Source: Erinaceus europaeus (taxonomy: Eukaryota > Chordata > Mammalia > Eulipotyphla > Erinaceidae). From it: DNA of 64,000 nucleotides. The position numbers and the translations under genes were made by a program. The stretch covers positions 13,051,659 to 13,115,658 of the forward strand of contig NC_080164.1 in the NCBI RefSeq assembly GCF_950295315.1, in the 5' to 3' direction. Numbering within the stretch: the stretch's first letter is position 1; each line of letters begins with the position of its first letter. The notes under the pieces were generated by a model. That model saw only the letters and a list, made by a program, of their open reading frames with translations, was not told where the DNA came from and ran no database searches. Shown piece after piece: positions 22,463 through 34,995 of the stretch.

Positions 22463-23345
22463 ATTCATTTTTGGATCCTACATCAATCTTTGACATACAG
22501 AGGGTGATAATAACTGATGAATGATTGACTGGAACAGAAAATATAACAGCTAAGCATCAAAGTGTCTCAGGAAGAAGGGAATGGAAAGGAAAGCTGGGGA
22601 TGGGGGGCTTAAGAGAGGTCTCTCCCCAGAGGCTAAATGCAGAGGACAGAATGGTTGAAGGGAGGAGCAGGGAGTAGAACTGACACAGCTCAAGAGGCCA
22701 AGGTTGAGGGGCTGCTCCCTAGGTATTCACACAAGCAGGTCCAGAGTCTTGAGAACTGAACAAAGTCTTCCCTATGCAGAGACCAGTGGGAAGAGCCTTG
22801 GCTTAGCTGAGGGGAAGGAGTGAGCATAGTTAAGGTGCCAGGGGGAAGGCAGAATGTCTGCTTCAAAGTTCAGGGCTGCACATCATTTGTCTTGATTTCC
22901 AAAGAGGATTGCTGTTTCAAGAGGGTGGTTTAAATTAAGGCAAATCCTGCAAGTTCCCTAGACGGACAGTGATGAGGATAAGTTCTCTTGCAGCAGAAGA
23001 AGGACAAGCATCTGTTTGTTTGGGTTGATTTGGGCTTTTGTTTCAGTCTATGGAGACAAATGACTCTATGTCTGCCCTCCAGTTCCATTATTAACTGTAC
23101 TGGCATTTTATTTCTAAGTCAAGGGATAATCTGAGGCCAAACCAAGAGGAAGCACTGAGAAGGGGCCTTGCCACAGGCTGCTGACTGCCTGACATTTCAG
23201 AATGAAGAATCATGGCCTCGGAAAGAGGCCCAGCACTTCCTCTCTGCCCCAATCAAGGAATAGTGCAGGCAGACTTAAAAGGGAATGTGTTCAGTCTGCT
23301 GCTTTGTCACAGGGACAAGGCATTCTACCTAAAACACTGCAATGG
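22463..23345. other. Unique non-coding DNA
   Basis: No gene or repeat recognised. Confidence 0.45.
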
Positions 23346-23349
23346 TTAA

Positions 23350-23496
23350 AATGTGCAGTGGGAAGATAGCTCACCCAGTGGAGGTCACCTCCTGTCCTGC
23401 ATAGGATCCAGGGTTTGAGCCCCAGCGTCACATGAAATACCAGAGATGACACAAGGAAACTAGCTACATGGATGGTGGAGTGGAGCTAACAGATCT
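23350..23496 (+). mobile_element. Degenerate SINE head
   Basis: GGAAGATAGCTCACCCAGTGG, AGGGTTTGAGCCCCAGCGTC (B box). It is followed directly by a pyrimidine microsatellite. Confidence 0.6.
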
Positions 23497-23587
23497 CCTC
23501 CTCCTCCTCCTCCTCCTCCTCCTCATCCTCCTCCTCCTCCTCTTCCTCCTCCTCCTCCTCCTTCTCCTCCTCCTCTTCTTCTTCTTC

Positions 23588-23619
<32 letters not shown>

Positions 23620-23621
23620 CT

Positions 23622-23659
<38 letters not shown>
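23497..23659 (+). repeat. Compound (CTC)n-(CTT)n-(CT)n pyrimidine tract
   Basis: Grades from CTC triplets to CTT triplets to CT dinucleotides over ~160 bp. The open frame across it is a Leu/Phe/Ser homopolymer reading and is not a gene. Confidence 0.95.
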
Positions 23660-23660
<1 letters not shown>

Positions 23661-24728
23661 AAAGAAAGACAGATGACATATTAGGGCAAAAAAGTTGCAG
23701 CAGTATCACGTATGTATGAAGCTCTGGGTTCATTCCCCAGTGATACATAAACAAAAAAAATGTTCATTATTCCCTTGGCCATTGGCTAAAGATGAATACC
23801 AATGCAGTATCCAGTGCTACTTTCTATATGAGCTCCAGGGACTAACTGATGAATGTTTTATGTTATGAAGGGTAGTATGAACTAGAAATTAGGAAAGGTT
23901 GTGGTGGAAACAGCCATGGCTGGAAACCATGAGCTATCTAGGGCAAGATGCAGGTGTTAGACCACCAATACTATTAAGACTCCAAGTTAACAAGAGAGAA
24001 AGGGAGGGAGGGGAAAAGAGAAAGGGAGAAAGGGAGAGAGGGAAGGAGAAAGGTCCAGTAAAATGAGAAGGATGAAAATGAAGGGACACTTTATCATGAG
24101 AAGAGTACTCAAAGCAGATGATATATCAGAAAGCATAGAGCAATGATTGACAGGAGTTCTGGAAATAAAGAAGGAAGTATGAGCTAAGAAGGGCTGCTTG
24201 GGTCATAAATGTTATTGAAAACACCCCAGTTTTTGTCCTAATGACAGGGTTCAATATCCTGCCTACTCAATATCTTTATTGATGGCTAAGATGAAGGCAT
24301 CGACAAAGTGCTCATCCATTTTGCAGGCTGTACTAAGCTAGTCAGATTTGCTAATACCTCCATCGGGCAGAAATAAAATTTAAACTGATCTTGGTTAAGA
24401 TGAAGTGACACTATTGTGGTTCACACCAGGAGAAGGAAAAATAAGCAAGACTCCCAAGCTAAACACAAAATTGAAGGAACTGTCAAATTTCTTTCTCCCT
24501 TTCTAGCCTCCAGACCTTCATCAAAGTTTTAATCAGACTGTCAAAGAAGAGGTTGCCGGAAGAATTTAGAGTTCAGGTAACATTCCCCGAGTGGTTCTAA
24601 TGTGCATCCAGGAATGGGAATCATGAATGTATAGACCATTCACCCCAGATCAAGCCCAGAAGACTTTACTGCCCCCCACCCCACTTATGGTGGGACCCTA
24701 ACACACTCCCTTCACTTACCTGAAGAGC
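23660..24728. other. Unique non-coding DNA with short GGGA-rich tract
   Basis: No feature supported. A GGGAGA-type purine stretch lies at 23995-24050. Confidence 0.45.
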
Positions 24729-24742
24729 AAGGGTGAGCATTT

Positions 24743-25086
24743 TTTTTGCCCCCTGGATTATTTCTGGGGCTCTGTGCCTGCACCACGAATCCACTGCTCC
24801 TGGAGGCCATTTTTTCCCTTTTGTTACCCTGGTTGTTTTTATCATTGCTCTGGTTATTATTATCATTGCTATTGATGTCATTGTTGTTGGATAGGAGAGA
24901 GAGATGGAGAGAGGAGGTGAAGACAGAGAGGGGGGAGAGAAAGATAGACACCTGCAAACCTGCTTCACCACCTGTGAAGGAACCCCCCTGCAGGTGGGGA
25001 GCCGGGGGCTGGAACCGAGATCCTTACACCTGTCCTCATGCTTTGTGCCATGTGCACTTAGCCCGCTGGGCTACCGCCAGACCCCC
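24743..25086 (-). mobile_element. Long-form tRNA-derived SINE, minus strand
   Basis: The complement of the 3' module (TTTCTGGGGCTCTGTGCCTG, CACTGCTCCTGGAGGCCA), the CT block and the head ending GGGCTACCGCCAGACCCCC are all present. A 14-bp TSD AAGGGTGAGCATTT is seen at 24729-24742 and 25087-25100. Confidence 0.95.
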
Positions 25087-25499
25087 AAGGGTGAGCATTT
25101 CTATCTGGACAGGTTAACAGCTGTGCCTCTGAGATCTGAATATCAATGCAATTGTGTTGGAGGACTAAGATGGTCTTCAGATTCTGTCTTTCTAATAAGC
25201 TCCCACTGTGTGCAGATACCACCTGTCTGTGTGTCACACAGGCTGCTGGAGCAATGCTTCCGAGGACATCAAGGGACTGACATCCACTCCAGTCAACTTT
25301 CATACCCACGTAGCAATACCCTTGGTTCTAAATAAATGGAGGTTGAGAGCTTACCCTCCCCTGTTCTCTAAAAGCAATAATTTATTCCTCAACCCAAAGC
25401 AAATATAGTCACATTGTTGGATATTTATGATGTTTATTTATTTTTTGTTTGTTTGCCATCAAGGTCATTGCCTACATCATGACTTCATTGATGGTGGCA

Positions 25500-25705
25500 G
25501 CCTTTTTTTTTTTATTTTTACTTTGACATAAGGTAAGGGACTGAGAGAGAAAGGATAGAAAGGGGAAAAAAGAGAAAGAGAAAGACAAGGAAGGACACCT
25601 GACGCACTTGCTCACTACATGTGAGGCTTCCCCCACACTGATGGGCATCAGGGTCTTTCCAAGAGGTGCTGTGTACTTTCTACTGGGTGATTCACCACCT
25701 GGCCC
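25500..25705 (-). mobile_element. Degenerate SINE, minus strand
   Basis: TTTATTTTTACTTTGACATAAGG, a purine-rich block, ATGTGAGGCTTCCCCCACA and a terminal CACCTGGCCC. Divergent. Confidence 0.5.
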
Positions 25706-25794
25706 TTATGCTGGCTGATTTTATGTGATAATATATTGAGTACAGATGATTGTTCTTCTCAAAGTCCTCCTGCCCACTAGGGAGAGTATGACTG

Positions 25795-26012
25795 AAAGTA
25801 TGAAGAGAAGAGCTAGGCAGTGCTGCACCCAGTGGAGGACACATTTTACAATATGCAAAGACCTGAGTTCAAGCCCCTGGTGCCCATCCGAAGAGGGAAG
25901 CTTCAGAAATGGGGAAGCAGTGTTACAGGTATCTTTTTCTGCCCTTTCTCTAGCTCCCCTTTCTCTCAAATTTTATCTGTATCCTACATACATACATAAA
26001 TAAAATTTTTAA
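25795..26012 (+). mobile_element. Degenerate tRNA-type SINE
   Basis: GGCAGTGCTGCACCCAGTGG, AGTTCAAGCCCCTGGTGCCC, GGGAAGCAGTGTTACAGG, a CT-rich block and CATAAATAAAAT. Confidence 0.6.
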
Positions 26013-26084
26013 AAAGAAAAGAAAAAGAGGCATACATGATTCAGCCTGCTACAGTCTAAATAGAATAAAAAGGGGGTAAAGAAA

Positions 26085-26230
26085 GGAAAAGTTAAGGGGG
26101 AGAGAGAAAGAGAGAGAGGGACTCACTGTTCTAGCATCCATGAAAGTCACTATAGCATTAAGGATCAGACCCAGGGGCTCAGGCACAGCAAGGTATATGC
26201 TTTACTGGCTGAGCCAACTCTGAGACTCAA
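26085..26230 (-). mobile_element. Degenerate SINE, minus strand
   Basis: GGGGGAGAGAGAAAGAGAG followed by ATCAGACCCAGGGGCTCAGG (B-box complement) and GCTGAGCCAACTC. Confidence 0.45.
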
Positions 26231-26429
26231 AATACCCAATCTTAAAGAGAGTACTATCTAAATTTGCATACCAGCCATATTCAAGCACTTCAAAATGAAA
26301 TCCTCTCTGGAATTTATTTTCCTCGATACATGATTACAAGGCTCTGGATGGACTCATACAGTCACAGAAAGTGACAGGAGAGGTCTCAGTAGAGTTCTAA
26401 TGAGAATTCAATGATTTGCTTTTTGTTTG

Positions 26430-26722
26430 TTTGATATATATATTTGCCTTCAAGGTTATCACCAGGGCTTGGTTGCAGTACTCTGAACCTATTGCTCCCT
26501 ATGGCCATTTTTTTTCTCTCTTCTATTTTTACTTGAGAGGAGAGAGAGAAATTAAGATGGGAAGGGATATAGAGGTGGGAGAGAGAAAGAAAGACACATA
26601 CAAATGTGCTTCACTGCTTGTGAAGCATCCCCCATGCAGGTAGAGTGCAGGGGCTTGAACCCAGGTCCTTGCATATGATGATACGTATGCTTAATCAGGT
26701 GCACCACCATTGCCCCCAACAG
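26430..26722 (-). mobile_element. SINE, minus strand
   Basis: Complement of a divergent long-form SINE: GGCTTGGTTGCAGTACTCTG, CTTCACTGCTTGTGAAGCAT, CTTGAACCCAGGTCC, TTAATCAGGTGCACCACCAT. Confidence 0.7.
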
Positions 26723-27534
26723 GGATATATTTTATTGTTCAACACAGACCCACCTGAAATCACCATTATCATTTTCATTATTTCTTTCCCCTTTTTATAG
26801 GAAAACACAACTTTATCTAGATACCCACTCTTTCTTCTGAAGTTTGGACACTCAAAAAACAACTGGAAGTGCTCAGGAAGATAGGCACTTTATACCACAA
26901 AACTTACATCTTGATTTCTAGCTCCAATTTAACTCAGACTGGTTTGTTCTGTGAACTTGGAATGGTTTCAGGCCTTCTTGGAACTAGGATGTCTCCAATA
27001 CAGTGGGGATATCGATGTTAATGATGTTCACAAAAAAAAAAAAAAAAAAAAAGACTGTGCAAGTGCTTAGTAAGAGAAAAGCATTGTGCATATGCATGCG
27101 AACAGTATACCTAACATGGAAACTTATATTCCATTTAACAAACCAGCTGAACACGAGAACACATTACAAACATGTGCTCTCTAAGTTGCCAGCAAATACT
27201 GTCCAAGGTGCAGAGTTTGATCCTTAGGACTGACTAACACCCCATAGGAAAGGCTCCCTGTTGGCATTCCAGCCACGAACTTGACCAAAAGGATCCTAGA
27301 AGGTGATCTACTCTAGGCAGTTTTAGGATATGGTAAGAGAATGAGGACTAGTGAGATGAGGAGTTGGGACGAGCTTCTCTTCTGGGTCAAGCAAGGTTGG
27401 AACTTCTCCCTGAAGCCACCAAAGGTTATCATCATGTACACTGTCAGCTTTGTCACCAAACTAGCATGAATCTCAACTCCACCCTGGTTTTTGTTTTTAT
27501 CTTACTGAAAAGATACACTCTCCTGCTGCAGGGG

Positions 27535-27625
27535 AATAGCTCAAGTGGTAAAGCATCAGACTTGCATACCTGAGCTTCCAAGTACAACTCCAGGAATTGA
27601 ATATACCAGAGCTCTGGTGCTCTGG
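27535..27625 (+). mobile_element. Degenerate SINE head leading into a TC-rich tract
   Basis: GGGGAATAGCTCAAGTGG (A-box like), a B-box-like region, and CCAGAGCTCTGGTGCTCTGG. Confidence 0.5.
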
Positions 27626-27880
27626 TTCTCTCTCTCTCTTTCTCTCCCTCTCTTCTCTCTCTTCCCTTCCTTCTATCCTCTCTTTCCTCTCTCTCTCCTC
27701 TCTTTTGCCTCCTTCTCTCCTCTCTTTTGCCTCCTTCTCTCCTCTCTTTTGCCTCCTTCTCTCCTCTCTTTCCCTTCTTTCTTTCCTCTCCTCTCCTCCC
27801 TATCTCTTTCTGTCTCTCCTCTCTTTTGTCTCTTTCTCTCCTGTCTTTCCCTTCTTTCTCCCCCCCCTCATATGATAGAT
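27626..27880 (+). repeat. TC-rich tract with 22-bp minisatellite unit
   Basis: A degenerate pyrimidine tract in which CTCTCCTCTCTTTTGCCTCC recurs several times at about 22-bp spacing (27690-27770). Long frames on both strands are low-complexity shadows. Confidence 0.9.
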
Positions 27881-27909
27881 AAAATAAATATTTAAAAAGA
27901 CCTACTCTC

Positions 27910-28148
27910 AAAGCCCATGTTCGGTGGGGAAGCAATTACAGAAGCCAGACCTTCCACCTTCTACACCCCATAATGACCCTGGGTCCATACTCCCGGAAGG
28001 ATAAAGAATAGGAAAGCTATCAGGGGAGGGGATGGGATACAGAACACTGGTGGTGGGAATTGTACCCCTCTTATCATAGTTACCTTAGGATAACTATAGA
28101 CCTGTCAGTATTTCCATTTTATAAATAAATAAGTTAAAATAAATAAAT
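27910..28148 (+). mobile_element. 5'-truncated L1 tail with 13-bp TSD
   Basis: Begins in the shared L1 3' UTR end (CCCATGTTCGGTGGGGAAGC), includes GGAATTGTACCCCTCTTATC and ends TTTATAAATAAATAAG plus A-rich sequence. TSD AAGACCTACTCTC at 27897-27909 and 28149-28161. Confidence 0.93.
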
Positions 28149-28161
28149 AAGACCTACTCTC

Positions 28162-30380
28162 TAGTCTCCAGTTTCCTTATCTGCCATATAGGAATATTCC
28201 TATGCTATTTTATTTCTATCATGGCTAAAAATTAAGACCAAGACTTTACAGAGATAATTTCTAAAGTGCAGTTCCCTACAGGGATGCACGGCATCATCAA
28301 CTTCACTCATGACTGCCACATCACCACACCTTTTATGACTTTTTCCTGAAACTGCTGCTAGGACTGCACTGGCTGCAAGAAGGCATGGCAGGCCAGCAAA
28401 GTAGCTCACTTGAATTGATTCTGCTTTGTCAAGAAGTCACGGCTTCTTCCTTAAACTCCTGGTCCTATGGAGGAGCCAAGGTTTCTCCTTTTATAATCTA
28501 CAGCATCATCAGTGGTCAGTTTATGAGAGTAACACTATATTTTAACCAAGAATTTCAAATTGAGATGGCAGGAAAGAGTGGGAGTAATAAATATACCACA
28601 GAGAATACACCTTGTTAATCCACTTCCTGAATGCAGAAATCCAGGGTCTACCCTCCAGATCCTACTAACAGGTTAGCTGGATATAAGCAGGACCTTCTAT
28701 CAAGGATTCTCCCCTCCTTTACGAGACACAAAGCAGGCTGTGGAATATTGCCATGTTGTAGCGTAACACAACAGGACAATACAACCTTCAAAGAAGATAT
28801 ACTCCTACGCATTATTGGAGCATTATTCAGCTGCAATTACCTACTTAGACTCAATAAATAACAGTTTCTGTTGTTGTTGTTGTCACTGTTGGTTGGAGTT
28901 ATTTTGTAACTTAGGTCTTTTCACTTCCTGGTTAAGTACTTGTGATAAGGTGCTAAGTGTTGACAGGTGGGTCACACAGGGTCACTTATACTGCTGGTCT
29001 TCTCCTCTGGTCTAAAGAAGGCATCTCAATCCCATCTTAGTAGCCAATAAAGAACAAAGACTCGTAATCCTGTTGGCACTGTTTGCTTGCCATTCATTTC
29101 AAAGTAAGTCATGAGAGATCCGTAATCTAAGAATTGGTCCCTGCAGAGCTCACTGTCCCTGGCTGCCGACTGCCCTAGCTGACCCCAGTGGCTGGCTGTA
29201 ATTCTCACACCACAGGGAGAGCACTGCATACTTGAGATGTGCCCATCCAGAAGAGGGACATTAATCCTCCAGTTTAGGGAGTTTCCACAACATGCAATGA
29301 GTGTAGCAACCAAGATTTGTGATGACAACCAACAAGAAAGCAGGAAGTATCAAAGTTGGGTCAATAGTATAGATTTCTTCCTTGTAACATTGTCTTACTG
29401 ATCTCAAAGAAGGCTGGCAGCTCTCTCTTGACATCTTTCTGTTTCAATCCAGTTGGCGTTTCATGTTGACCTCAAAACCAGTTATTTAATAAAGACAGCT
29501 CCAAAAGTTCTGTGAAGCAGTATGAGGGGATGTCTGTTTGCAAAAGAGACTGAAGGATTGTTTAAATTAGAATGGCCTTTCTTCTTCTTGGGAAAATAAA
29601 CCATTGGTTTTTGTCCTGAGTCAAATCAGCATCATTACATTTCAAAGTGTTTTGGAAGTGCTTTATAGCTACTCAGGAAAGAGAACAAATTCGCCTCTGT
29701 TTGAATTTGGAAATGCAAGCTCAAGCTCCAGTGCTCACTGAGGCTTCTGTGGGGTTTTTCTGCTCTAGCGGTTTGACCCACACTGAGGAGAACAGGGTTT
29801 CTGGACCTAGAGCAGAGTTTGAGATCAGACGCCAAGTGATAGTCACCTGGGATGTTTCTGGCTAACTGTAGGCAGGAAGCCTGAGGGAAATCCCAGCCTA
29901 TCTCCCCTTTCCTACAGCTGCTCCCCCTGCACCTTATGGCAAAAGGCTGTTTAAAGAAGACCACAGAGAACCTAAAGGGTCCCTGCCTCTTTGTTCACCA
30001 CAGGCTTAATTAAGAAGCTCTCGCTCAATCCTGCCATCAAGAAAGGCAAAACATCATTTACAAGAGGAAAGACCACTAAAGGTCAGTCCTGAGAAGTGAT
30101 TGATGCATCCCCTCAAGGTAAAGACACTCCTTCCAGGCCTGGTGGTTGATAAACACACTTATCTCACTCCCCATGGTGCAGAGGCACAGCTTTCTGGAGT
30201 CAGCCAAGTGGCACAAACCTGCAGCGGGGGTTCCGCTGGGGCTGCAGGGGAGGCCAGCAGCGAGGCTACCTGGCAGCTGCTGAGCAGAAGTCAGGCTTCC
30301 AGGCATGGCTGCAGCAGTCATGAGCCCATTAGGAAACTCATCACTTGCTTTCACAGAGGGAGGCTCCATTCTCAGTACCC
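28162..30380. other. Unique non-coding DNA
   Basis: No repeat or gene that I can support. Short frames on both strands give no recognisable domain. Confidence 0.45.
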
Positions 30381-30382
30381 AG

Positions 30383-30414
<32 letters not shown>

Positions 30415-30440
30415 ACACACACATACACACACACACACTA
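30381..30440 (+). repeat. (CA)n microsatellite with TA interruptions
   Basis: CA dinucleotides with interspersed CATA. Confidence 0.9.
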
Positions 30441-30713
30441 CTTCCAAGTCCTGTCATTTTCAGGGGATGGTGAGTCCAAGCTGGTAAAACAATGTAGTCA
30501 CCTACAATGTAGGAAACCTTAGGCCATTTTCTGAAGCCACAGGATGTGTGGCCACAGGGTCTGGTTGAAGGAAAGACAGGGTGTATCTCTCTTTGTACTT
30601 TTTTTTTTATCTGAGAGGGATTAATGGCTTACAGTGAATACACTTGTTGATACCTGTGTAAATATTCTCATTTTTCTGTAAAATACTCTCCCAGCCTAGG
30701 TCCTGCTCTATCA

Positions 30714-30925
30714 TCACACATGAACTCCTGCACTGCTGGTGGGAATTTAAACTGTTTCAGCCCCTATGGAGAACAGGAGAACTCTCAGAAGGCTAGAAGT
30801 GGACCTGCCCTAGGATCCAGCAAGTCCTTTCTCTGGGATATATATACTAAGGAACCCAACACACCCACCCAAAAGATTGATGTGTATCTATGTTCACAGA
30901 AGCACACTTTGTAATAGCCCACTAT
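30714..30925 (+). mobile_element. L1 ORF2 3'-region fragment
   Basis: TGCACTGCTGGTGGGAATTT, GGAGAACTCTCAGAAGGCTAG-like and TGTTCACAGAAGCACACTTT match the region around 49.47-49.66 kb of the full-length L1 (its zinc-knuckle-proximal segment). Non-coding through decay. Confidence 0.8.
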
Positions 30926-31945
30926 ACTTCTGTTCTTAGTTTGGAAAGATTGAATCTCTGCAAAATCCTTGTCACACTCACTAAAGCTCTGAGCAGCAGA
31001 ACCTAGTTTCCTCTGTGGCTGGCAGGCTGGGTGGCTGGTACCTACACTACTGAAGCAACCACAGCAGGCTGCATGGCAGGAGGAGTGAACAATTCTCCCA
31101 GCTGTGCTCCCCACTCCTGTATCTTTAATTCTTCAGTGATTATAAGCCTGGAATGCTTCTCAGACTTCAGATTGCCAGCAAAACTGAGTGCTGTAACTCA
31201 ACAAAAACTAAAGCTAACCCTCCAGGTGACTGACAATCTAGACTGAGATTCTATACTCAGAGTGAAAAGGGAAGAGGGAGGGAGGCTTTGTCAAAGCTTG
31301 ATCCAGAGTATCACAAACTTTGTGTAACATTTGAGTTAATGGCATCCTTTGGACCATCAATTCTCCATTGGCTCCCACAAAGATGGTGCCGACAGTGATC
31401 TAAGTCATTCAGTCTGAAAATTCTCCTTCCAATAGTCCGGGCTTTTGGTTGCAAACAACAGACATGATGATCTATTAGAAAGCAGTATGCTGTTTGCAAT
31501 CTCATCATGGAAGTGAAATGGCAGCTTCAGAAAGTGGTCAGGGATGAGAATAGGAGGCAAGACACAGTGCAGGGATGCTTGGAACATCATGGCTACTACT
31601 GAACTGAAGCCACGACACTGGCAGATGTTTGTTATTGTCACGGCTATGCCTGAAATAAACTCTCCAGGACTCCTACTGGTGAATAGCAATGCTCTAAACT
31701 AAGATTCTGATTTGGACAGTGTTACCAGGGAATGTAAGTACATGTGTCCCAGTCTTGAGACTTGGAGGCCACTACTGTCTAGAATTCTTACCTGTGTGGC
31801 CAGAAGCGAAAGGTTTCTCATTATAATTTATATGACAGCATAGCAAACCGAAAGAAAAGTGTTAAAATAGCCGGCAGTCAAAAAGAAAAGCAAAGAGAGA
31901 AATGTATTCCAGGAGCTTCAGCTTCAGGAGTAGGATTTGGGAATA
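30926..31945. other. Unique non-coding DNA
   Basis: Nothing recognised in either strand. Confidence 0.45.
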
Positions 31946-31959
31946 GAAAATTAATGGTG

Positions 31960-32247
31960 GGAAGCCTGGCGACAGCCCACTGTGTTAAGCGCATATAGTA
32001 TGAAGTATAAGGACCCATGCAACAGACACAAACTCAACATTTGAATCCCTGGCTCCCCACCTGCAGGGGGTTGCTTCACAAGTGGTGAAGCAAGTCTGCA
32101 GCTCTCTCTCTCCCTCTCTCTCTCCCTCTCTCTCTCCCCTTCCCTTCTCAATTTCTGCACTATCCAAAAGTTGGGGGGGAAAGGCTACATAAGCAGTGGA
32201 TTCTTACTGCAGGAATCAAAAAAAAAAAAAAAAAGAAAGAAAGAAAA
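31960..32247 (+). mobile_element. tRNA-derived SINE with near-perfect TSD
   Basis: Divergent head (GTGTTAAGCGCATATAG), core CTCCCCACCTGCAGGGGGTTG, (TCTCCC)n block, TAAGCAGTGGATTCTTACTG (remnant of the 3' module) and a poly(A)/AAAG tail. TSD GAAAATTAATGGTG (31946-31959) and GAAAATTGATGGTG (32248-32261). Confidence 0.88.
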
Positions 32248-32478
32248 GAAAATTGATGGTGTAGAAAGTATGTAATCATTACAACAATGGACAGAGGGTG
32301 TTGTGGGAGGGATGCCAGCCATAGACCTTATAACCTGTATGAGAAAGAAAGCAGTAGTTTCACTGAGGGCTAAAAAATTTCATATTAAATAATAAGAATA
32401 TTTCAAAATGTCTAGTAGCTATGTAAAGAGAAATTAGTCAAAGTCAGATCTCCTGAAGTATAAACATTTTGGTGTATG

Positions 32479-32607
<129 letters not shown>

Positions 32608-32789
32608 TGAGAGTTTCCTCTGGCAACTTAAGTTTTCAATGAATCAAGGGTCTTTCCAAAACAGAGCAAAGTGATGCGATGCTTTTGATATTACTCCGAA
32701 GGATAGAAATATAACTGGAAAGCTATACCCCATCAGGGTCATTTTCTTTGGTCATCAAAAGGGTTTTGCTTCTTGGGACAGTTCCCTAA

Positions 32790-32930
32790 TCTAGAGAGAG
32801 AGAGACAGAGACAGTGGAGGGGGGAGAGTATCATACAGAAGCTTCCTCCAGTGCAGTGGGATTCAAGCCTGAATCCAGATTACACTACTGGCAAAGCAGG
32901 TGTACTATCCAAGCAGGCTACTTTTCTGAG
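32790..32930 (-). mobile_element. Degenerate SINE, minus strand
   Basis: GAGAGAGAGAGACAGAGAC, AAGCTTCCTCCAGTGCAGTG and a B-box complement. Confidence 0.45.
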
Positions 32931-34290
32931 CATTATCAGGGTTATCTTAACTGCACTATTAGCACAGATAGGAAACTGGTAGGGAAAGTATCTCGTTTCC
33001 TTGGTTTTGGAACATATGAGGTACTTGCTTTGGCAACAGTCATGCTAGTGATAAAACAAATGAACAGATGGAAGCAAATAGAAAGATCTCTACTCCTGTT
33101 GAGTGTGGCTTCTAAGACCTCAACTAGGTTGAGAAACTACATATAGTCAATTAAGTTGAAGTGATTAATCAATTTCACAAGGACTAAAGGGAGATCTACT
33201 ATAGAACTTTTCGGTGAGGGAAGAAACTATAGCATGCCAGTGTACTTAACATAACCCTAAACTCTGGGATCTAACTGATTCACTTCCATCAGATGTTTGT
33301 CCATAACCAAATGAAGAAGTTTTATATAAGCGAAATAAATCTTCAAATTCAAGACTGAGGACTTTTCTTACACTGACATGTAAGAATTACAATGTCATGT
33401 ATTAAGGAAAGTGAACAAAATGGCAAGAGGTAGAGGCATTAGGCCCATGAGGTATCTGAAGGAACAATGGAAAGGTATAGAATGCAAGAGCTAGAGAAGA
33501 AGTGACACATCTGGGACTTATTTTAAAATACATGAGTGACAACAAGATAAAATTGTCAAGATTGAAAGCCATCCAGAAACAAGTTCAGCTATAAACAAGT
33601 AAAGTGGAATTATCCCAAAAGAATTTGGATAATGATCTCTTATGGTAATGACTATCAAATTCCTTCAAAATTTTCAGGTGAAATAACACGTTTGTCTAAA
33701 CCTCCCAAAGGTTCATATAGGATATATAATTTTATATACACGTTTTGAAATATTTGTTGACTAATGAGTGAACAATTCCTTGTGTGAACCCTCAGAGTGA
33801 ACAAGAGGGAAAGAAACTTGAGTTTCTTTAACACTTGCTAAATAATTAGTGACAAAGTCTTCACAAAAGATCTCATGCTACTGGAGTCATCTCATTATCT
33901 CCACAGGTTGGGATAGAGTCATTTCTGTAAATAACTTCTGAAAAATAAAGCATAATTTAAATAAATCATTCTTTCATAAAGCCCAGGTAAAAATAAATCA
34001 AGATCTAGGGTCCTCTTGGAAAAGTCCAAGGGGTATTCCCTCTTCTCACCCCTATTTTCTCTAGTTTCCTCTTATCTATCCTGCTGCAGCAATTCTGTCA
34101 CAGGCACACTGACCAATTCAAACATGGACACAGGCGTGATCTTGCCTCAGTGCATAGGATATTCCTTTTGACTGGGACATTCTTCTCCAAAGAAACTATT
34201 TTTTTTCTTCCAGGATAAAGTCAAATATTCAGTTATATCAATGATTTTGTTGAGATAGCTTTTTCAATGGCTTGTTATCACTCCACCACA
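32931..34290. other. Unique non-coding DNA
   Basis: No gene or repeat recognised. Confidence 0.45.
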
Positions 34291-34291
34291 A

Positions 34292-34346
<55 letters not shown>

Positions 34347-34398
34347 GCGCACACACACACACATGTACACCTACACACATGCACACATACACACACTA
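34291..34398 (+). repeat. (CT)n then (CA)n microsatellite
   Basis: A CT run at about 34295-34332 passes into CA-rich sequence to 34396. Confidence 0.93.
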
Positions 34399-34429
34399 CC
34401 CCACAGTCATTGGCCAACTTCTTAACCTT

Positions 34430-34562
34430 GCTTTTTTATTTTCACTTTTAAAGAATTATTAATAAACATGAAAGAGTAAGAGAAGGGAGAGCCAGAGCAC
34501 CACCCAATACTTCATGCTTTTAAATCCAGTGCTCCAGTCACTGAGCTACCTACCAAGCCACT
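34430..34562 (-). mobile_element. Degenerate SINE, minus strand
   Basis: GAGCCAGAGCACCACCCAAT, TTAAATCCAGTGCTCC and CACTGAGCTACC resemble the complement of an old tRNA-SINE head. Confidence 0.45.
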
Positions 34563-34995
34563 TTACTCTACTTTATAAATCACGTAGCACTTACCACTTT
34601 CCAAAACTCCTACTTCCTAACTGCATTCATTGTCTCTTTCTTCGCTTTAGAATATAAGTAGCTAATAACTAGGCATTTTGCGGATGTACAGACTAATGAA
34701 ATCCTAATGTGTCTTGCATGTAGTAAACAATCATTAAATGGATGGAGATATCCTAGGATTCAATATCAGCAAGATACACTTGCAATGACTCACGAATCAA
34801 AAAAAAAAAAAAACTACTCAAACATAAAAGATTTTGGAAACTACTTATTAAACCTAACAGAAAAAAATCCAGCACATTATTTAGAGGGTAACACGTATCA
34901 TATTAGAAAAAAATAAGTATGCTACAGATAATCAGCCCTACAGCCCAACTATCCTCCTGGAGAGATCAAACTAGCAAAACAAATTCAAATGATTT

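Noticed and set aside
27453..27935. 160-codon minus-strand frame and 116-codon plus-strand frame
   Set aside because: Arg/Glu- and Ser/Leu-rich readings of the TC minisatellite; no gene signals.
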